Assembly (NCBI RefSeq): GCF_020075495.1
Contig: NZ_JABYQT010000001.1
Span: 1 to 64,000 of the forward strand
Source of the DNA: Vreelandella aquamarina
Lineage (GTDB): Bacteria > Pseudomonadota > Gammaproteobacteria > Pseudomonadales > Halomonadaceae
DNA length: 64,000 nt
Direction of reading: 5' to 3'
The notes under the pieces were generated by a model, which searched no databases, had not been told where the DNA came from, and was given only the letters and a program-made list of their open reading frames with translations. Positions 1 to 9,329 of this stretch are shown here, piece after piece (positions within the stretch are counted from its first letter, which is position 1; every line of letters begins with the position of its first letter). The position numbers and the translations under genes were made by a program.

Positions 1-3
1 TAC

Positions 4-120
4 GCCTGACGACCATAGCGAGCGTGAACCACCTGATCCCTTGCCGAACTCAGTAGTGAAACCGCTTAGCGCCGATGGTAGTGTGGGGTCTCCCCATGCG
101 AGAGTAGGTCATCGTCAGGC
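4..120 (+). rRNA. rrf: 5S ribosomal RNA
   Basis: The 117 bases match bacterial 5S rRNA. GCCTGAC (4-10) pairs with GTCAGGC (114-120) to close helix I, and the conserved block CCGAACTCAGTAGTGAAAC is present. It is the last gene of an rRNA operon whose 16S and 23S genes lie upstream of the window, and a strong terminator follows directly. The exact 5' end could be one or two bases earlier. Confidence 0.95.
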
Positions 121-130
121 ACTTATTATG

Positions 131-167
131 AAAAATCCCCCGGGGCTTCGCCTCGGGGGATTTTTTT
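131..167 (+). terminator. Rho-independent terminator of the rRNA operon
   Basis: A GC-rich hairpin (AATCCCCCG ... CGGGGGATT) is flanked by an A-run on the left and seven T on the right, eleven bases after the 5S gene. The flanking A-run means it could also act weakly on the other strand. Confidence 0.9.
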
Positions 168-196
168 ATGCGCGAAAGAAAAACAGTCAACTAAAT

Positions 197-212
197 GGCG
201 GCTTTCGCCGCC
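197..212 (-). terminator. Hairpin after hisC
   Basis: On the minus strand GGCGGC-GAAA-GCCGCC forms a six-pair stem with a GNRA-type tetraloop, starting 27 bases past the hisC stop codon. The bases after it are only moderately T-rich (ATTTAG), so it is a probable rather than certain terminator. Confidence 0.55.
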
Positions 213-239
213 TTGCATTGCTACTCTCTATTCGCAACG

Positions 240-1301
240 CTAAGCGCAAATTACTTCCAGCGCTTCGATCAGGCTATCCATCTCGTCGTCGGTACCGATA
301 GTGATACGCAGGAAATTGTTGAGTTCGGCCGTGTTGAAGTGGCGCACCAGAATACCGCGCTCACGCAGCCCTGCAAAAAGTTGTGCGCCAGCAAGGTCGG
401 GATGCTCGGCCAGTACGAAGTTGGCTGAGGAGGGGAGCACTTCAAAGCCCAGCGCTTTTAGGCGCTGACGGGTACGCTCTCGCGTCGTCATGACCCGCTC
501 TCGGCACGCATCAAAGTGCGCCTTATCTTCCAGAGCGGCAATACCGACCAGGCTTGCCAGGCTATCCACCGGGTAGGAGTTGAATGAGTCCTTTACCCGC
601 TGCAAGCCGTCGATCAACTCGGCTGAGCCAATCGCGTAGCCAAGGCGAAGGCCAGCCAGGCTGCGTGATTTAGAGAAAGTGCCGGTGACCAGCAGGTTGG
701 GATAGCGGTCAACCAGAGAAATTGCGCTTTCTGCACCAAAATCGACATACGCTTCATCTATCACTACAACGCGGTCGGTTACCCGTTTCAGGAGCGCTTC
801 GATGCTGGCAAGCGAATGAGCGTGCCCGGTGGGCGCATTGGGGTTGGCAAAGATGACGCCGCTACGCTCGGAGGCCGCGCCGAGCGCCTCGATATCGACT
901 TCCCACCGTGAGGTCAACGGGTGGGTGCGTAGCTCAACATTATAGAGATTGGCATAAACCGGGTAGAAGCTATACGTGATCGTGGGCGTATCAAGCGGCG
1001 CATCGTGGCAAAAGAATGCTTGAAAGGCCAATGCCAGCACTTCATCGGAGCCGTTACCTACAAATACCTGCTGGCTTTCCACGCCGAAAGTGTCGGCAAG
1101 CGTGGCGCGTAAAGCCGCCGAGGTCGGGTCCGGGTAAAGGCGCAGGTGGTCAGTGGCGTAGTTGCGCAGGGCCTCGCCCACACCGGGTGCCGGGGGGTAA
1201 GGGTTTTCGTTGGTATTCAACTTGATCAAGCGCTCACGCGGCTGCTCGCCTGGGACATAAGGGGTAAGCGCCTTGACAGCGGGACTCCAGAATTGGCTCA
1301 T
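240..1301 (-). CDS. hisC: Histidinol-phosphate aminotransferase
   Basis: This PLP-dependent, fold-type I enzyme converts imidazole-acetol phosphate and glutamate to histidinol phosphate in histidine synthesis. The 353-residue protein has the N-terminal NTNENPYPP motif (29-37), the NPNAPTG segment (153-159), the IDEAYVDF segment (181-188) and the PLP-binding lysine K211 in TFSKSRSLAGLR. The ATG at 1301 is chosen because homologues start close to it. An upstream in-frame start would add 32 residues with no family resemblance. It lies apart from the hisBHAF cluster at 7.1-9.9 kb and next to the rRNA operon, so it is probably transcribed separately. Confidence 0.95.
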   Translation of the reverse strand: MSQFWSPAVKALTPYVPGEQPRERLIKLNTNENPYPPAPGVGEALRNYATDHLRLYPDPTSAALRATLADTFGVESQQVFVGNGSDEVLALAFQAFFCHDAPLDTPTITYSFYPVYANLYNVELRTHPLTSRWEVDIEALGAASERSGVIFANPNAPTGHAHSLASIEALLKRVTDRVVVIDEAYVDFGAESAISLVDRYPNLLVTGTFSKSRSLAGLRLGYAIGSAELIDGLQRVKDSFNSYPVDSLASLVGIAALEDKAHFDACRERVMTTRERTRQRLKALGFEVLPSSANFVLAEHPDLAGAQLFAGLRERGILVRHFNTAELNNFLRITIGTDDEMDSLIEALEVICA

Positions 1302-1465
1302 GGTGGTAACCTGATTATCCTTGCGTAATAAGCCATGGTCGCTTGATGCTTGCCCAAGCGCAAGCATTCCCATGCGTCTAAGGGGTGGGCGTCGCACCTT
1401 GTAACGGTTATGCTGTCATAACCGCACGCAAGAAATGTATGACCAACACGATAAGGAGAGATCCA

Positions 1466-1918
1466 ATGCAATTCAGGAGTTTGCTAGCCGGTTCGGCTAT
1501 GTTGGCATTGTTGGCTGGTTGTGCAACCGGCGGCCCGTCAGGCCAGGAAAGTGACGCAGGAGTCAGCGCGTCACAACAGCACTACCAGGGAACGCTGCCC
1601 TGCCGCAACTGTGACGGTATCGACCTGGACGTTACCATGGTAGGCGAGGAAACGGGCGCAGCAGACGAGCGCACCTTTACACTGGATGCGACCTATCGTA
1701 ACCATCCTCAAACACCGCCGCCGGAAAACTACGCGGGCAACTGGGAAGTGTTGAACGGTACGCCGTCTGACCCGGACGCAACCGTCTATGAGCTGACGCC
1801 TAATGGCGACGGCCAGATCTACTACTTCCAGCGTATCGACGAGCGTACGCTTGAATTGATCGACCCGGAGCGTCGTCGCTTCGAAAATGGCGAAATGTTA
1901 CAGCTACAGCGTCAGTAA
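1466..1918 (+). CDS. NlpE-like N-terminal-domain outer-membrane lipoprotein
   Basis: The 150-residue protein starts with a lipoprotein signal peptide ending in LLAGC, so Cys19 is the predicted lipidated residue. The mature part carries YQGTLPCRNCDGI (40-52), the hallmark CxxC segment of the NlpE N-terminal domain. In E. coli NlpE senses surface contact and copper and activates Cpx. This protein is shorter and appears to have only the N-terminal domain. The start at 1466 follows AAGGAG at 1453-1458. A terminator follows and radA starts 85 bases downstream. Family assignment is firm; a role in Cpx signalling is inference. Confidence 0.82.
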   Translation: MQFRSLLAGSAMLALLAGCATGGPSGQESDAGVSASQQHYQGTLPCRNCDGIDLDVTMVGEETGAADERTFTLDATYRNHPQTPPPENYAGNWEVLNGTPSDPDATVYELTPNGDGQIYYFQRIDERTLELIDPERRRFENGEMLQLQRQ

Positions 1919-1935
1919 TCAAGCAGTAGCGAAAC

Positions 1936-1957
1936 AAGGCGGCCACGGGCCGCCTTT
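1936..1957 (+). terminator. Rho-independent terminator
   Basis: AAGGCGGCC-ACG-GGCCGCCTTTT forms a perfect stem with a T-run, 17 bases after the NlpE-like gene. Confidence 0.85.
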
Positions 1958-2003
1958 TGTATTTCAGCGCCTGACGCCATCAGCATGATTCGATAACGGG
2001 AGT

Positions 2004-3389
2004 ATGAACGCAGTGGCTAAAGCCAAGAGTGCCTTTGTATGTACCGAGTGCGGGGCCGAGTACCGCAAGTGGCAAGGCCAGTGCTCCAGTTGCAATGAGT
2101 GGAATACGCTCAGTGAGGTCCGTCTGGCAAGCGCCCGTCCGGGCAGTGGCAGTGCAACCTCCGCCGGCAGGGCAGGCTATGCAGGCAATCTTTCCCGGGA
2201 TGTGGTCGATCTCAGCAATGTCGACTTGAGCGAAGTGCCCAGGCTCACTTCTACCTTCAATGAGTTTGACCGTGTGCTGGGCGGCGGTCTGGTGCCGGGC
2301 TCTGCCGTACTTCTAGGCGGCAACCCGGGCGCGGGGAAATCGACGTTGCTGCTGCAGACGGCCTGCAAGCTGGCTCAGCAGCGGCGCATCATGTATGTGA
2401 CCGGTGAGGAATCGCTTTCCCAGGTCGCCATGCGCGCCCACCGCTTGCAGTTGCCTACCAGCGGTCTGAAGATGCTGGCGGAAACCAGCGTCGAGACCAT
2501 TCTGGCGGTCGCCGAGCGTGAAAAGCCGGAAATTCTGGTCATCGACTCTATCCAGACCATGCACCTGGAAGATATCAGTTCGGCGCCGGGCGGGGTCGCT
2601 CAGGTGCGTGAATCGGCGGCAGCCCTCACTCGCTTTGCCAAGCAGACCAATACGGTGCTGCTGCTGGTGGGCCACGTGACCAAGGACGGCACCCTGGCCG
2701 GCCCAAAGGTGCTCGAGCACATGATCGATGCATCCTTGTTGCTGGAAGGCGGCGCCGATTCCCGCTTTCGCACGCTACGCGGCCAGAAGAACCGTTTTGG
2801 TGCCGTCAACGAGCTGGGCGTTTTTGCCATGCTTGAACAAGGCCTCAAGGAGGTCAAGAACCCCAGTGCCATCTTCCTTTCGCGTCAGGAAGAGCAGGCG
2901 CCGGGAAGTCTGGTCATGGTGGTGTGGGAAGGCACTCGGCCCATTCTGGTGGAAGTGCAGGCGCTGGTCGATGAATCTGCGCTGGGCAACCCGCGCCGCG
3001 TGGCGGTCGGGGTCGATCAGAATCGACTGGCCATGCTGCTGGCTGTATTGAATCGCCATGGTGGGCTGTTTACCGGGGATCAGGACGTTTTCCTGAATGT
3101 GGTAGGTGGTGTCAAGGTACTAGAAACCAGTGCGGACCTTGCCGTACTGCTGGCCGTGGTTTCGAGCCTGCAGAACCGCGCGCTTCCCAAGGAGCTGGTG
3201 GTGTTTGGTGAGGTAGGACTTTCCGGTGAGATACGCCCGGTACCCAGTGGCCAGGAGCGCATTGCCGAGGCTGCCAAGCATGGCTTTTTGCGAGCTATCG
3301 TGCCGCGCGCCAACGCGCCCAAGCAGTCGCCGAAGGGGATGGAAGTAATCGCTGTGGACAAGCTCAGCGATGCCCTGGAGGCGCTGTAA
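2004..3389 (+). CDS. radA: DNA repair and branch-migration protein RadA (Sms)
   Basis: RadA is a RecA-like ATPase that processes recombination intermediates and drives branch migration. All hallmarks are visible in 461 residues: a zinc finger (C13, C16, C27, C30), Walker A LGGNPGAGKST (104-114), the KNRFG motif (262-266), and a C-terminal Lon-protease-like domain from about 300. Length is normal for the family. The start follows CGGGAG at 1996-2001. It lies between two independent small units, followed 57 bases later by selD. Confidence 0.97.
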   Translation: MNAVAKAKSAFVCTECGAEYRKWQGQCSSCNEWNTLSEVRLASARPGSGSATSAGRAGYAGNLSRDVVDLSNVDLSEVPRLTSTFNEFDRVLGGGLVPGSAVLLGGNPGAGKSTLLLQTACKLAQQRRIMYVTGEESLSQVAMRAHRLQLPTSGLKMLAETSVETILAVAEREKPEILVIDSIQTMHLEDISSAPGGVAQVRESAAALTRFAKQTNTVLLLVGHVTKDGTLAGPKVLEHMIDASLLLEGGADSRFRTLRGQKNRFGAVNELGVFAMLEQGLKEVKNPSAIFLSRQEEQAPGSLVMVVWEGTRPILVEVQALVDESALGNPRRVAVGVDQNRLAMLLAVLNRHGGLFTGDQDVFLNVVGGVKVLETSADLAVLLAVVSSLQNRALPKELVVFGEVGLSGEIRPVPSGQERIAEAAKHGFLRAIVPRANAPKQSPKGMEVIAVDKLSDALEAL

Positions 3390-3446
3390 GTAGTGCTACG
3401 CTTAAGTCATCATGAAAAAAATATCGATGTGCCAAGGAGAAACGCC

Positions 3447-4484
3447 ATGAGTTCCATTCGCTTGACCCAGTACAGTCACGGCGCCGGGTGTGGCTGCAAG
3501 ATCGCCCCGGACGTGCTGGATAGCATTCTGGCAAAGGCTGGCCCGAGCGCCGGACACAAGCAGCTGATCGTAGGTAATCAGGGGCGTGAAGACGCCGCGG
3601 TTTACGATCTTGGCGATGGCCGCGGCATGATCTCCACCACCGACTTCTTCATGCCCATCGTCGATGATCCGTTCGATTTTGGGCGCATCGCTGCTACCAA
3701 CGCCATCAGCGATATCTATGCCATGGGCGGCACCCCGGTCATGGCCTTGAGCATCCTTGGCTGGCCGCTGGATAAACTGAGTGCGGAAGTGGCCGGTGAT
3801 GTGATCGCCGGGGCTCAGGGAGTATGCCGCGAACTGGGCATCGCTCTGGCCGGCGGGCACTCCATCGATGCGCCTGAGCCCATCTTCGGCCTGGCAGTGA
3901 ACGGGTTGGTGGATCTCGATCAGCTCAAGCTCAACAGCCGTGCCAAGCCAGGGGATCTTCTGTTTCTGACCAAGCCGCTCGGCGTTGGTCTGCTCACGAC
4001 AGCCGAAAAGCGTGGGCTACTGGAAGCAGGCCACCATGGCCTTGCTCGGGAAACGATGCTCAAATCCAATCGTATTGGTGTTTCCCTTGCCGGTGTCAAA
4101 GGCCTCAACGCCATGACCGACGTGACCGGTTTCGGTCTGGCCGGCCATCTTTCGGAAATATGCAGCGCCAGTAACGTGATGGCCCAGATCGATTTTCGCC
4201 GCCTCCCGCGGCTGGCCGAAGCCGAGGCGTATCGCCGCCAGGGCGCCGTTCCCGGCGGCACCTTGCGCAACCGTGATGCCCTGGGCAAGAGCCTGCCCAG
4301 CATGGATGACGCCCACTGGCAGTGGCTGTGTGACCCGCAAACCTCCGGCGGCCTGCTGCTCAGTGTCGACCCCGCCTGGGAAGATGACGTTGAACGCATT
4401 GGCCGAGAATTTGGATTATCGCTTGAGCCCTTTGGCGTCATGAAACCCCGTGAAGGCGATGCGTTGATCGAGATGGTCGGATAA
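3447..4484 (+). CDS. selD: Selenide, water dikinase (selenophosphate synthetase), cysteine form
   Basis: SelD makes monoselenophosphate from selenide and ATP, the selenium donor for selenocysteine and 2-selenouridine. The 345-residue protein has the active-site segment YSHGAGCGCK with Cys17 (not selenocysteine) and Lys18. The start at 3447 follows AAGGAG at 3434-3439; the in-frame codon 18 triplets upstream has no such site. It ends in TAATG, so the selU start overlaps its stop by one base. That argues for coupled expression dedicated at least to tRNA selenation. Confidence 0.96.
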   Translation: MSSIRLTQYSHGAGCGCKIAPDVLDSILAKAGPSAGHKQLIVGNQGREDAAVYDLGDGRGMISTTDFFMPIVDDPFDFGRIAATNAISDIYAMGGTPVMALSILGWPLDKLSAEVAGDVIAGAQGVCRELGIALAGGHSIDAPEPIFGLAVNGLVDLDQLKLNSRAKPGDLLFLTKPLGVGLLTTAEKRGLLEAGHHGLARETMLKSNRIGVSLAGVKGLNAMTDVTGFGLAGHLSEICSASNVMAQIDFRRLPRLAEAEAYRRQGAVPGGTLRNRDALGKSLPSMDDAHWQWLCDPQTSGGLLLSVDPAWEDDVERIGREFGLSLEPFGVMKPREGDALIEMVG

Positions 4485-5578
4485 TGCCTGAAGCACTGCC
4501 TCCCTCCCTGAGCTTTATCAGCGAAGCGCGCCCGCTGATTGATGTGCGTGCCCCGATCGAGTTTGCCCAGGGCAGCCTGCCCGGGGCGGTCAATCTCCCT
4601 TTGATGGTGGACGAAGAGCGCCGTCAGGTAGGCATTGCCTACAAGCAGCAGGGCCAGAAAGCCGCCATTGCACTTGGTGAACAACTGGTCAGCGGCGATA
4701 TCAAGCAGGCGCGTATCGCGGCCTGGAAAGCCTATCTTTGCGAGCACCCTGATGCCGTTCTCTACTGCTTTCGCGGCGGGCTGCGCTCGCAGATCACCCA
4801 GCAATGGCTTCAAGCGGCGGGGATTTCGACACCGCGGATAGAGGGTGGCTGGAAGGCCATGCGTCACGCGCTGTGCCAGCGTATCGAGCAGGCGGCCGAG
4901 CAGCCCATGCTGGTGGTAGCCGGGTTGACCGGCTGCGCCAAGACCACGCTGATCAATCAGCTGGAAAACGGCGTCGATCTCGAAGCCTGCGCCCACCATA
5001 AAGGCTCTGCCTTCGGACGCAGACCAGAAGCACCCGCGACTCAGATCGATTTCGAGCATGCGCTGGGCGCGCGGCTGCTGGCCCTGCCGGACAAGCTGGT
5101 CATTGAGGATGAGTCACGCCAGATCGGGAATGCCAACATACCGCTCACCTTCTGGCATGCTCTGCAAAAGGCGCCACGTGTGCGCATCGAGATGCCCCTC
5201 GATTGGCGGCTCGATCAGCTCCTGAACGACTACATCATCGAGCTTGAAAAAGAGTACACCGCGTATTGCGGCGCGCAAGAAGGCTGGACCCTGATGCAGC
5301 GTCAGTTGGGCAATGCGCTGATTCGGCTGGAAAAGCGCTTGGGCAATGCACGTCTTCAACGCTTGCAGCGGCTTCAGGCGCTGGCCTTCAAGGCCCATGC
5401 CGAGGGCAATCCCCAGGCCCATGAAGCGTGGCTGGCACCACTTTTGACCGAGTATTACGATCCGCTCTATCGCTATCACCTGGAAAGGCAGCAGGCAAGC
5501 GCGGCACCGGATATTCATGTAGGCGATTGGGAGAGCTGCCTGGAGGCTGCCAGGCAGTGGAATGCCGGCAGCCGGTAG
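4484..5578 (+). CDS. selU: tRNA 2-selenouridine synthase
   Basis: SelU (MnmH) replaces sulfur with selenium in mnm5s2U34 of tRNA-Lys, -Glu and -Gln through a geranylated intermediate. The 364-residue protein has an N-terminal rhodanese domain with the active cysteine C95 in YCFRGGLRSQ and a P-loop domain with GLTGCAKT (147-154). Length matches E. coli SelU. It is translationally coupled to selD. A likely substrate, tRNA-Gln(TTG), is encoded at 14,711 in this window. Confidence 0.95.
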   Translation: MPEALPPSLSFISEARPLIDVRAPIEFAQGSLPGAVNLPLMVDEERRQVGIAYKQQGQKAAIALGEQLVSGDIKQARIAAWKAYLCEHPDAVLYCFRGGLRSQITQQWLQAAGISTPRIEGGWKAMRHALCQRIEQAAEQPMLVVAGLTGCAKTTLINQLENGVDLEACAHHKGSAFGRRPEAPATQIDFEHALGARLLALPDKLVIEDESRQIGNANIPLTFWHALQKAPRVRIEMPLDWRLDQLLNDYIIELEKEYTAYCGAQEGWTLMQRQLGNALIRLEKRLGNARLQRLQRLQALAFKAHAEGNPQAHEAWLAPLLTEYYDPLYRYHLERQQASAAPDIHVGDWESCLEAARQWNAGSR

Positions 5579-5608
5579 AATGGTATGAGCGACAGGTCCA
5601 GCGATCGT

Positions 5609-6313
5609 TCAGGTTATTTTCAGCCACTGGGTCATGACACGATCAAGCAGCGGCGCCAGCTGGTGAAAGCGGGTAGGGTTGTCCAGTATCTGGTCAGCGG
5701 TCTGCACAAAGCGTTCGGCCGCCTTGCTGCTGAAAGCCGAGTGTTCGGCCGCACCTTTCGCCTGCTCGAGAAGCTGCATCACGCTTGAACGCGTTACCTC
5801 CAGATGGCACAGCAGGCCCACTACGCGACCGCTGTCCCAGCTGAAGCCCTGCAGCGGGGCGGCGGGGCTTCCTCCCAGCGGCAGGGCGTCCTCGGGCAGG
5901 CTGAACACGTGGCGATGCCACATGAACGCGTCAAACTGCTCGGGTAGATCGAACGGGCTTTCCGGGGCGAGCGTCACCTTATGAAAGCCTCGTTCCGGAT
6001 AGGTGCCGGGAGCTACCACGGCATCCAGTGCCCGGGCGATCAAAAGCGCGCCCAGGCCGATGCCCAGCACCGGCTTCTGGCCATCCAGGTAGCGGTTGAT
6101 CAGCTTGTCCTCGGCCTTGAACCACGAGGGCGGCTGATGAAGAAAGGTTTCTGGCCCGCTCAACACGATCAGCGCATCGCTTTCCGCCGGGCGTGGGGCG
6201 AGTTCGCCCGCGTAAAGATGAAAAACGGTGTAACTATGCCCCATACTGCTCAACCAGTCGGTCAAGCGGGCGGGGTCATGATCAGAGCCGTGCTGTAGCA
6301 GATGTATATGCAT
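5609..6313 (-). CDS. Class I glutamine-amidotransferase-like protein lacking the catalytic cysteine
   Basis: The 234 residues align with the stand-alone GATase1 family (GuaA-amidotransferase-like). The nucleophile elbow normally reads G-[IV]-C-x-G, but here it is GIGLGA (84-89) with Gly86 where cysteine should be. The codon GGC lies at 6056-6058, and one base change from TGC would explain it. The rest of the triad is still recognisable as H170 and E172 (CHLE in place of FHPE). Glutaminase activity is therefore unlikely, and the protein is a probable pseudoenzyme. The reading frame is intact and the fold is conserved, which argues for retained function. It is divergent from yjaG and convergent with selU. 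Confidence 0.75.
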   Translation of the reverse strand: MHIHLLQHGSDHDPARLTDWLSSMGHSYTVFHLYAGELAPRPAESDALIVLSGPETFLHQPPSWFKAEDKLINRYLDGQKPVLGIGLGALLIARALDAVVAPGTYPERGFHKVTLAPESPFDLPEQFDAFMWHRHVFSLPEDALPLGGSPAAPLQGFSWDSGRVVGLLCHLEVTRSSVMQLLEQAKGAAEHSAFSSKAAERFVQTADQILDNPTRFHQLAPLLDRVMTQWLKIT

Positions 6314-6424
6314 GGTAATCTCCTCGCCGGCCGTACTCAGTCAGGCTGTCGGGGTTCATGACAGCGAGGTTCGACCATAACGTATTGCCCTCATTTCACC
6401 AATATCGCGCGTTAGGAAATCAGT

Positions 6425-7024
6425 ATGGCGTCCAAACCCTTAGGTTTTTATCAGCGGCTTCAGGTGCTGCCGCTTGTGGCTCAGCAGGCGTTCATGGCTG
6501 CGCTTTGCGAGCGACTGTTACCCAATTACGCGCTCTATGAACAGACCACCGGCCATGGGGATGGTCATACGCTGCGCACCGTGCTGAATCTGGTCTGGGA
6601 GCGACTTAGCGTACCCGGTGCCAGTATCGATTTTGCCCGCCAGGCCGAAAAGCTCGCCGAGTGCGAACCCCCGGCAGAAGATGAAAGCTTTGGTGCGCGC
6701 CGAGCGCTGGACGCGGTGGTATCCATCTCGGCGCTGCTTGATACGCTACAGGGCGATTCTCCCGAAGCCGTGCTGGACGTGAGCCGTACCTCACGCGCTG
6801 GCGTGCGCGCCTTTATTGAACTCACCGAAGGTGAGGAGGATGCCCAGAAGCTCGCGCTGCTGATCCGCGACCACCCCTTGATGGAAGATGAAAACGACTT
6901 TCAGGATGCCGTGCTTGATGCCGTCAGCGAGCCGATCAGCAAGACCGCGCTGAAGGATATACGCAGGCTTGGCCGCAATAATGGCATCAGCAATCTGGGC
7001 TTGAGCCTGGACGAAGAGGAGTAG
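6425..7024 (+). CDS. yjaG: YjaG family protein (DUF416)
   Basis: This 199-residue all-helical cytoplasmic protein begins with the FYQRLQVLPLVAQQAFMAAL type of N-terminus and is rich in acidic residues throughout, as in E. coli YjaG. Its function is unknown. No signal peptide or membrane segment is visible. The start follows TAGGA. It stands alone between a divergent amidotransferase-like gene and the convergent his operon. Confidence 0.85.
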   Translation: MASKPLGFYQRLQVLPLVAQQAFMAALCERLLPNYALYEQTTGHGDGHTLRTVLNLVWERLSVPGASIDFARQAEKLAECEPPAEDESFGARRALDAVVSISALLDTLQGDSPEAVLDVSRTSRAGVRAFIELTEGEEDAQKLALLIRDHPLMEDENDFQDAVLDAVSEPISKTALKDIRRLGRNNGISNLGLSLDEEE

Positions 7025-7025
7025 G

Positions 7026-7051
7026 CAGGCCTGCCGGACGTTGCAGGCCTG
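7026..7051. terminator. Hairpin between convergent yjaG and hisF
   Basis: CAGGCCTGC (7026-7034) and GCAGGCCTG (7043-7051) form a nine-pair stem with an eight-base loop, just after yjaG and before the hisF stop. There is no T-run on either side. It may limit read-through from both directions, but it is not a classical intrinsic terminator. Confidence 0.4.
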
Positions 7052-7104
7052 GGGTCACGCACGGCGTGTGATGCTGCTGGAGAGGGCGTAAATCCATGCG
7101 CCCG

Positions 7105-7878
7105 TCAAAGGCGCATTTCGATACCTCGTTCGGCCATATAGCGTTTTGCTTCGGGAATGGTGTGCTCGCCGAAGTGGAAAATGCTGGCCGCCAGTACGGC
7201 GTCGGCGCCGCCCTTGAGCACGCCATCCACCAGGTGGTCCAGATTGCCCACCCCGCCCGAGGCGATGACCGGCACGCTGACCGCTTCTGAAATCGCGTGG
7301 GTCACGCCCAGATCAAAGCCGATCCTGGTACCGTCACGGTCCATGCTGGTCAACAGCAGCTCACCGGCGCCGAAGTCCACCATCTTCTTTGCCCACTCCA
7401 CGGCATCAAGCCCTGTCGGGCGACGCCCGCCGTGGGTGAAAATTTCCCATCGCGGAGGCTCGTCGTCACCGGATACCCGCTTGGCATCGATCGCCACCAC
7501 GATGCACTGGCTGCCAAAGCGCTCCGCCGCCTCGCGCACGAACTCGGGATTGGTCACCGCCGCGGTATTGATCGACACCTTGTCGGCGCCTGCATTGAGC
7601 ATGGTGCGGATATCGTCACAGGTGCGGATGCCGCCGCCGACGGTCAGTGGAATGAATACCTGCCCGGCAATACGTTCCACCATCTCCACCGTGGTGGCAC
7701 GGTCTTCGTGGCTGGCGGTGATATCCAGAAAGGTGATTTCATCGGCGCCCTGCTGATTGTAGCGCTGGGCGATCTCGACGGGGTCGCCCGCATCACGGAT
7801 GCCGACAAAGTTGACGCCCTTGACCACCCGCCCGGCATCCACATCCAGGCAGGGGATGATACGCTTGGATAGACTCAC
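7105..7878 (-). CDS. hisF: Imidazole glycerol phosphate synthase, cyclase subunit
   Basis: HisF, a TIM barrel of 257 residues, uses ammonia from HisH to form imidazole glycerol phosphate and AICAR. The N-terminus [20 protein letters not shown] carries the catalytic aspartate D12. The start is a GTG at 7878, set by AGGAGG a few bases upstream and by the HisF N-terminal consensus. A longer reading into hisA has no family match. GTG overlaps the hisA stop by four bases (GTGA), so translation is coupled. Last gene of hisB-H-A-F. Confidence 0.97.
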   Translation of the reverse strand: MSLSKRIIPCLDVDAGRVVKGVNFVGIRDAGDPVEIAQRYNQQGADEITFLDITASHEDRATTVEMVERIAGQVFIPLTVGGGIRTCDDIRTMLNAGADKVSINTAAVTNPEFVREAAERFGSQCIVVAIDAKRVSGDDEPPRWEIFTHGGRRPTGLDAVEWAKKMVDFGAGELLLTSMDRDGTRIGFDLGVTHAISEAVSVPVIASGGVGNLDHLVDGVLKGGADAVLAASIFHFGEHTIPEAKRYMAERGIEMRL

Positions 7879-8621
7879 GCGCCGCCTCCTGTCAACTGGT
7901 CGCTGAGGCGCTGGGCCTCGGCAACGTCCAGGCTGCCCTCGTAAATCGCCCGGCCGGTAATCGCGCCTAGAATACCGCTGTCGGCCACGTCGCAAAGCGC
8001 CTTGATGTCATCCAGGTTGGTCACGCCGCCGGAGGCGATCACCGGCAGGCCGCCTTCGCGAGCCAGCTGCGCGGTGGCTTGTACGTTGACGCCCTGCATC
8101 ATGCCGTCGCGAGCGATGTCGGTGTACACGATGCTGGATACGCCGTCATCGGCAAAGCGTTTGGCCAGATCCACGGCCTTGACGGTGGAGACTTCCGCCC
8201 AACCGTCGGTGGCCACAAACCCATCCTTGGCGTCCAGACCGACAATCACATGGCCGGGAAATGCGCGGCACATTTCGCCCACGAAGTCCGGCTCCTTGAC
8301 CGCCTTGGTGCCGATGATCACGTAAGAGACGCCCGCATTCAGATAGTGCTCGATGGTCTGCGCACTACGAATGCCGCCGCCAATCTGGATCGGCAGGTTG
8401 GGATAGGCGCGAGCAATGGCGGTGACCGCTTCACCGTTGACCGGCTTGCCTTCAAAGGCGCCGTTCAAGTCAACCAGATGCAACCGGCGTGCGCCGGCTT
8501 CCACCCAGCGGGCGGCCATGGCCACCGGGTCGTCGCCGTAGGACGTCGCATCCTCCATGCGGCCCTGTTTGAGTCGCACACACTGGCCGTCTTTGAGATC
8601 GATCGCGGGAATTACCAACAT
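7875..8621 (-). CDS. hisA: Phosphoribosylformimino-AICAR-phosphate isomerase
   Basis: HisA catalyses the Amadori rearrangement of ProFAR to PRFAR, the substrate of HisHF. The 248-residue TIM barrel begins [20 protein letters not shown], with the catalytic Asp8, and contains the second conserved phosphate loop [11 protein letters not shown]. It overlaps hisF by four bases and follows hisH by eleven bases, within one operon. Confidence 0.97.
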   Translation of the reverse strand: MLVIPAIDLKDGQCVRLKQGRMEDATSYGDDPVAMAARWVEAGARRLHLVDLNGAFEGKPVNGEAVTAIARAYPNLPIQIGGGIRSAQTIEHYLNAGVSYVIIGTKAVKEPDFVGEMCRAFPGHVIVGLDAKDGFVATDGWAEVSTVKAVDLAKRFADDGVSSIVYTDIARDGMMQGVNVQATAQLAREGGLPVIASGGVTNLDDIKALCDVADSGILGAITGRAIYEGSLDVAEAQRLSDQLTGGGA

Positions 8622-8632
8622 AACTAAACCTC

Positions 8633-9274
8633 TCAGGGCGTCCAGGTGACAAAGTTTTCAAGCAGGCGCAGGCCCGCACGGGAGCTTTTTTCAGGATGAA
8701 ACTGTACGGCAAAGGTGGCGTCACGGCCAATGGCCACATGGGCGCCTACCCGGCCATAGCGTGTGGTGCCGAATACCTGGGCATCGTCGGTCGCATTCAC
8801 GTAGTAGCTGTGCACGAAGTAGAAGTGCTCGTTGTTGTCGATACCGGCCCACAGCGGGTGGGCGTGGTTCTGCTCGACCAGGTTCCAGCCCATGTGGGGC
8901 ACTTTCAGGCGCTGGTCGTGTTCATCGCGCATGTCGGTCGGAAATTTGTCGACACTACCCCGGAAAAAGCCCAGGCAGTCGACGCCGCCATTCTCTTCGC
9001 TACGCTCCAGCAGCATTTGCTGGCCCACGCAGATACCCAGCAAGGGCTTGGCCTGACGTGTCAGCACATCGTCCACCAGCCCGCGCAGCTCGGTACGCTC
9101 GAGTTCGCCAACGCAGTCGCGGATAGCGCCCTGACCGGGGAGGACCAGCCGGGTAGCGCCGAGAATGCGCCGCGGGTCGCGCGTGATAATGACGTTCTCA
9201 TGGGTCACGTGCTCCAGCGCCTTGGCGACAGAGTGCAGGTTCCCCATTCCGTAATCGATCACAGCAATGGTCAT
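8633..9274 (-). CDS. hisH: Imidazole glycerol phosphate synthase, glutaminase subunit
   Basis: HisH hydrolyses glutamine and channels ammonia to HisF. The 213-residue protein has the intact triad: C82 in LLGICVGQQ, and the histidine and glutamate of the C-terminal FHPEKS. AAGGAG lies just upstream of the ATG. It is a useful in-window contrast to the cysteine-less amidotransferase at 5.6-6.3 kb. Confidence 0.97.
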   Translation of the reverse strand: MTIAVIDYGMGNLHSVAKALEHVTHENVIITRDPRRILGATRLVLPGQGAIRDCVGELERTELRGLVDDVLTRQAKPLLGICVGQQMLLERSEENGGVDCLGFFRGSVDKFPTDMRDEHDQRLKVPHMGWNLVEQNHAHPLWAGIDNNEHFYFVHSYYVNATDDAQVFGTTRYGRVGAHVAIGRDATFAVQFHPEKSSRAGLRLLENFVTWTP

Positions 9275-9329
9275 GGAGCGCTCCTTAACAAAATGAACGA
9301 ACGGTGGCGTGGGTAATCACGGCACGTCA

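Noticed and set aside
3920..5059. 379-codon antisense frame across selD and selU
   Set aside because: It spans two firmly identified genes and has no recognisable domain or ribosome site.
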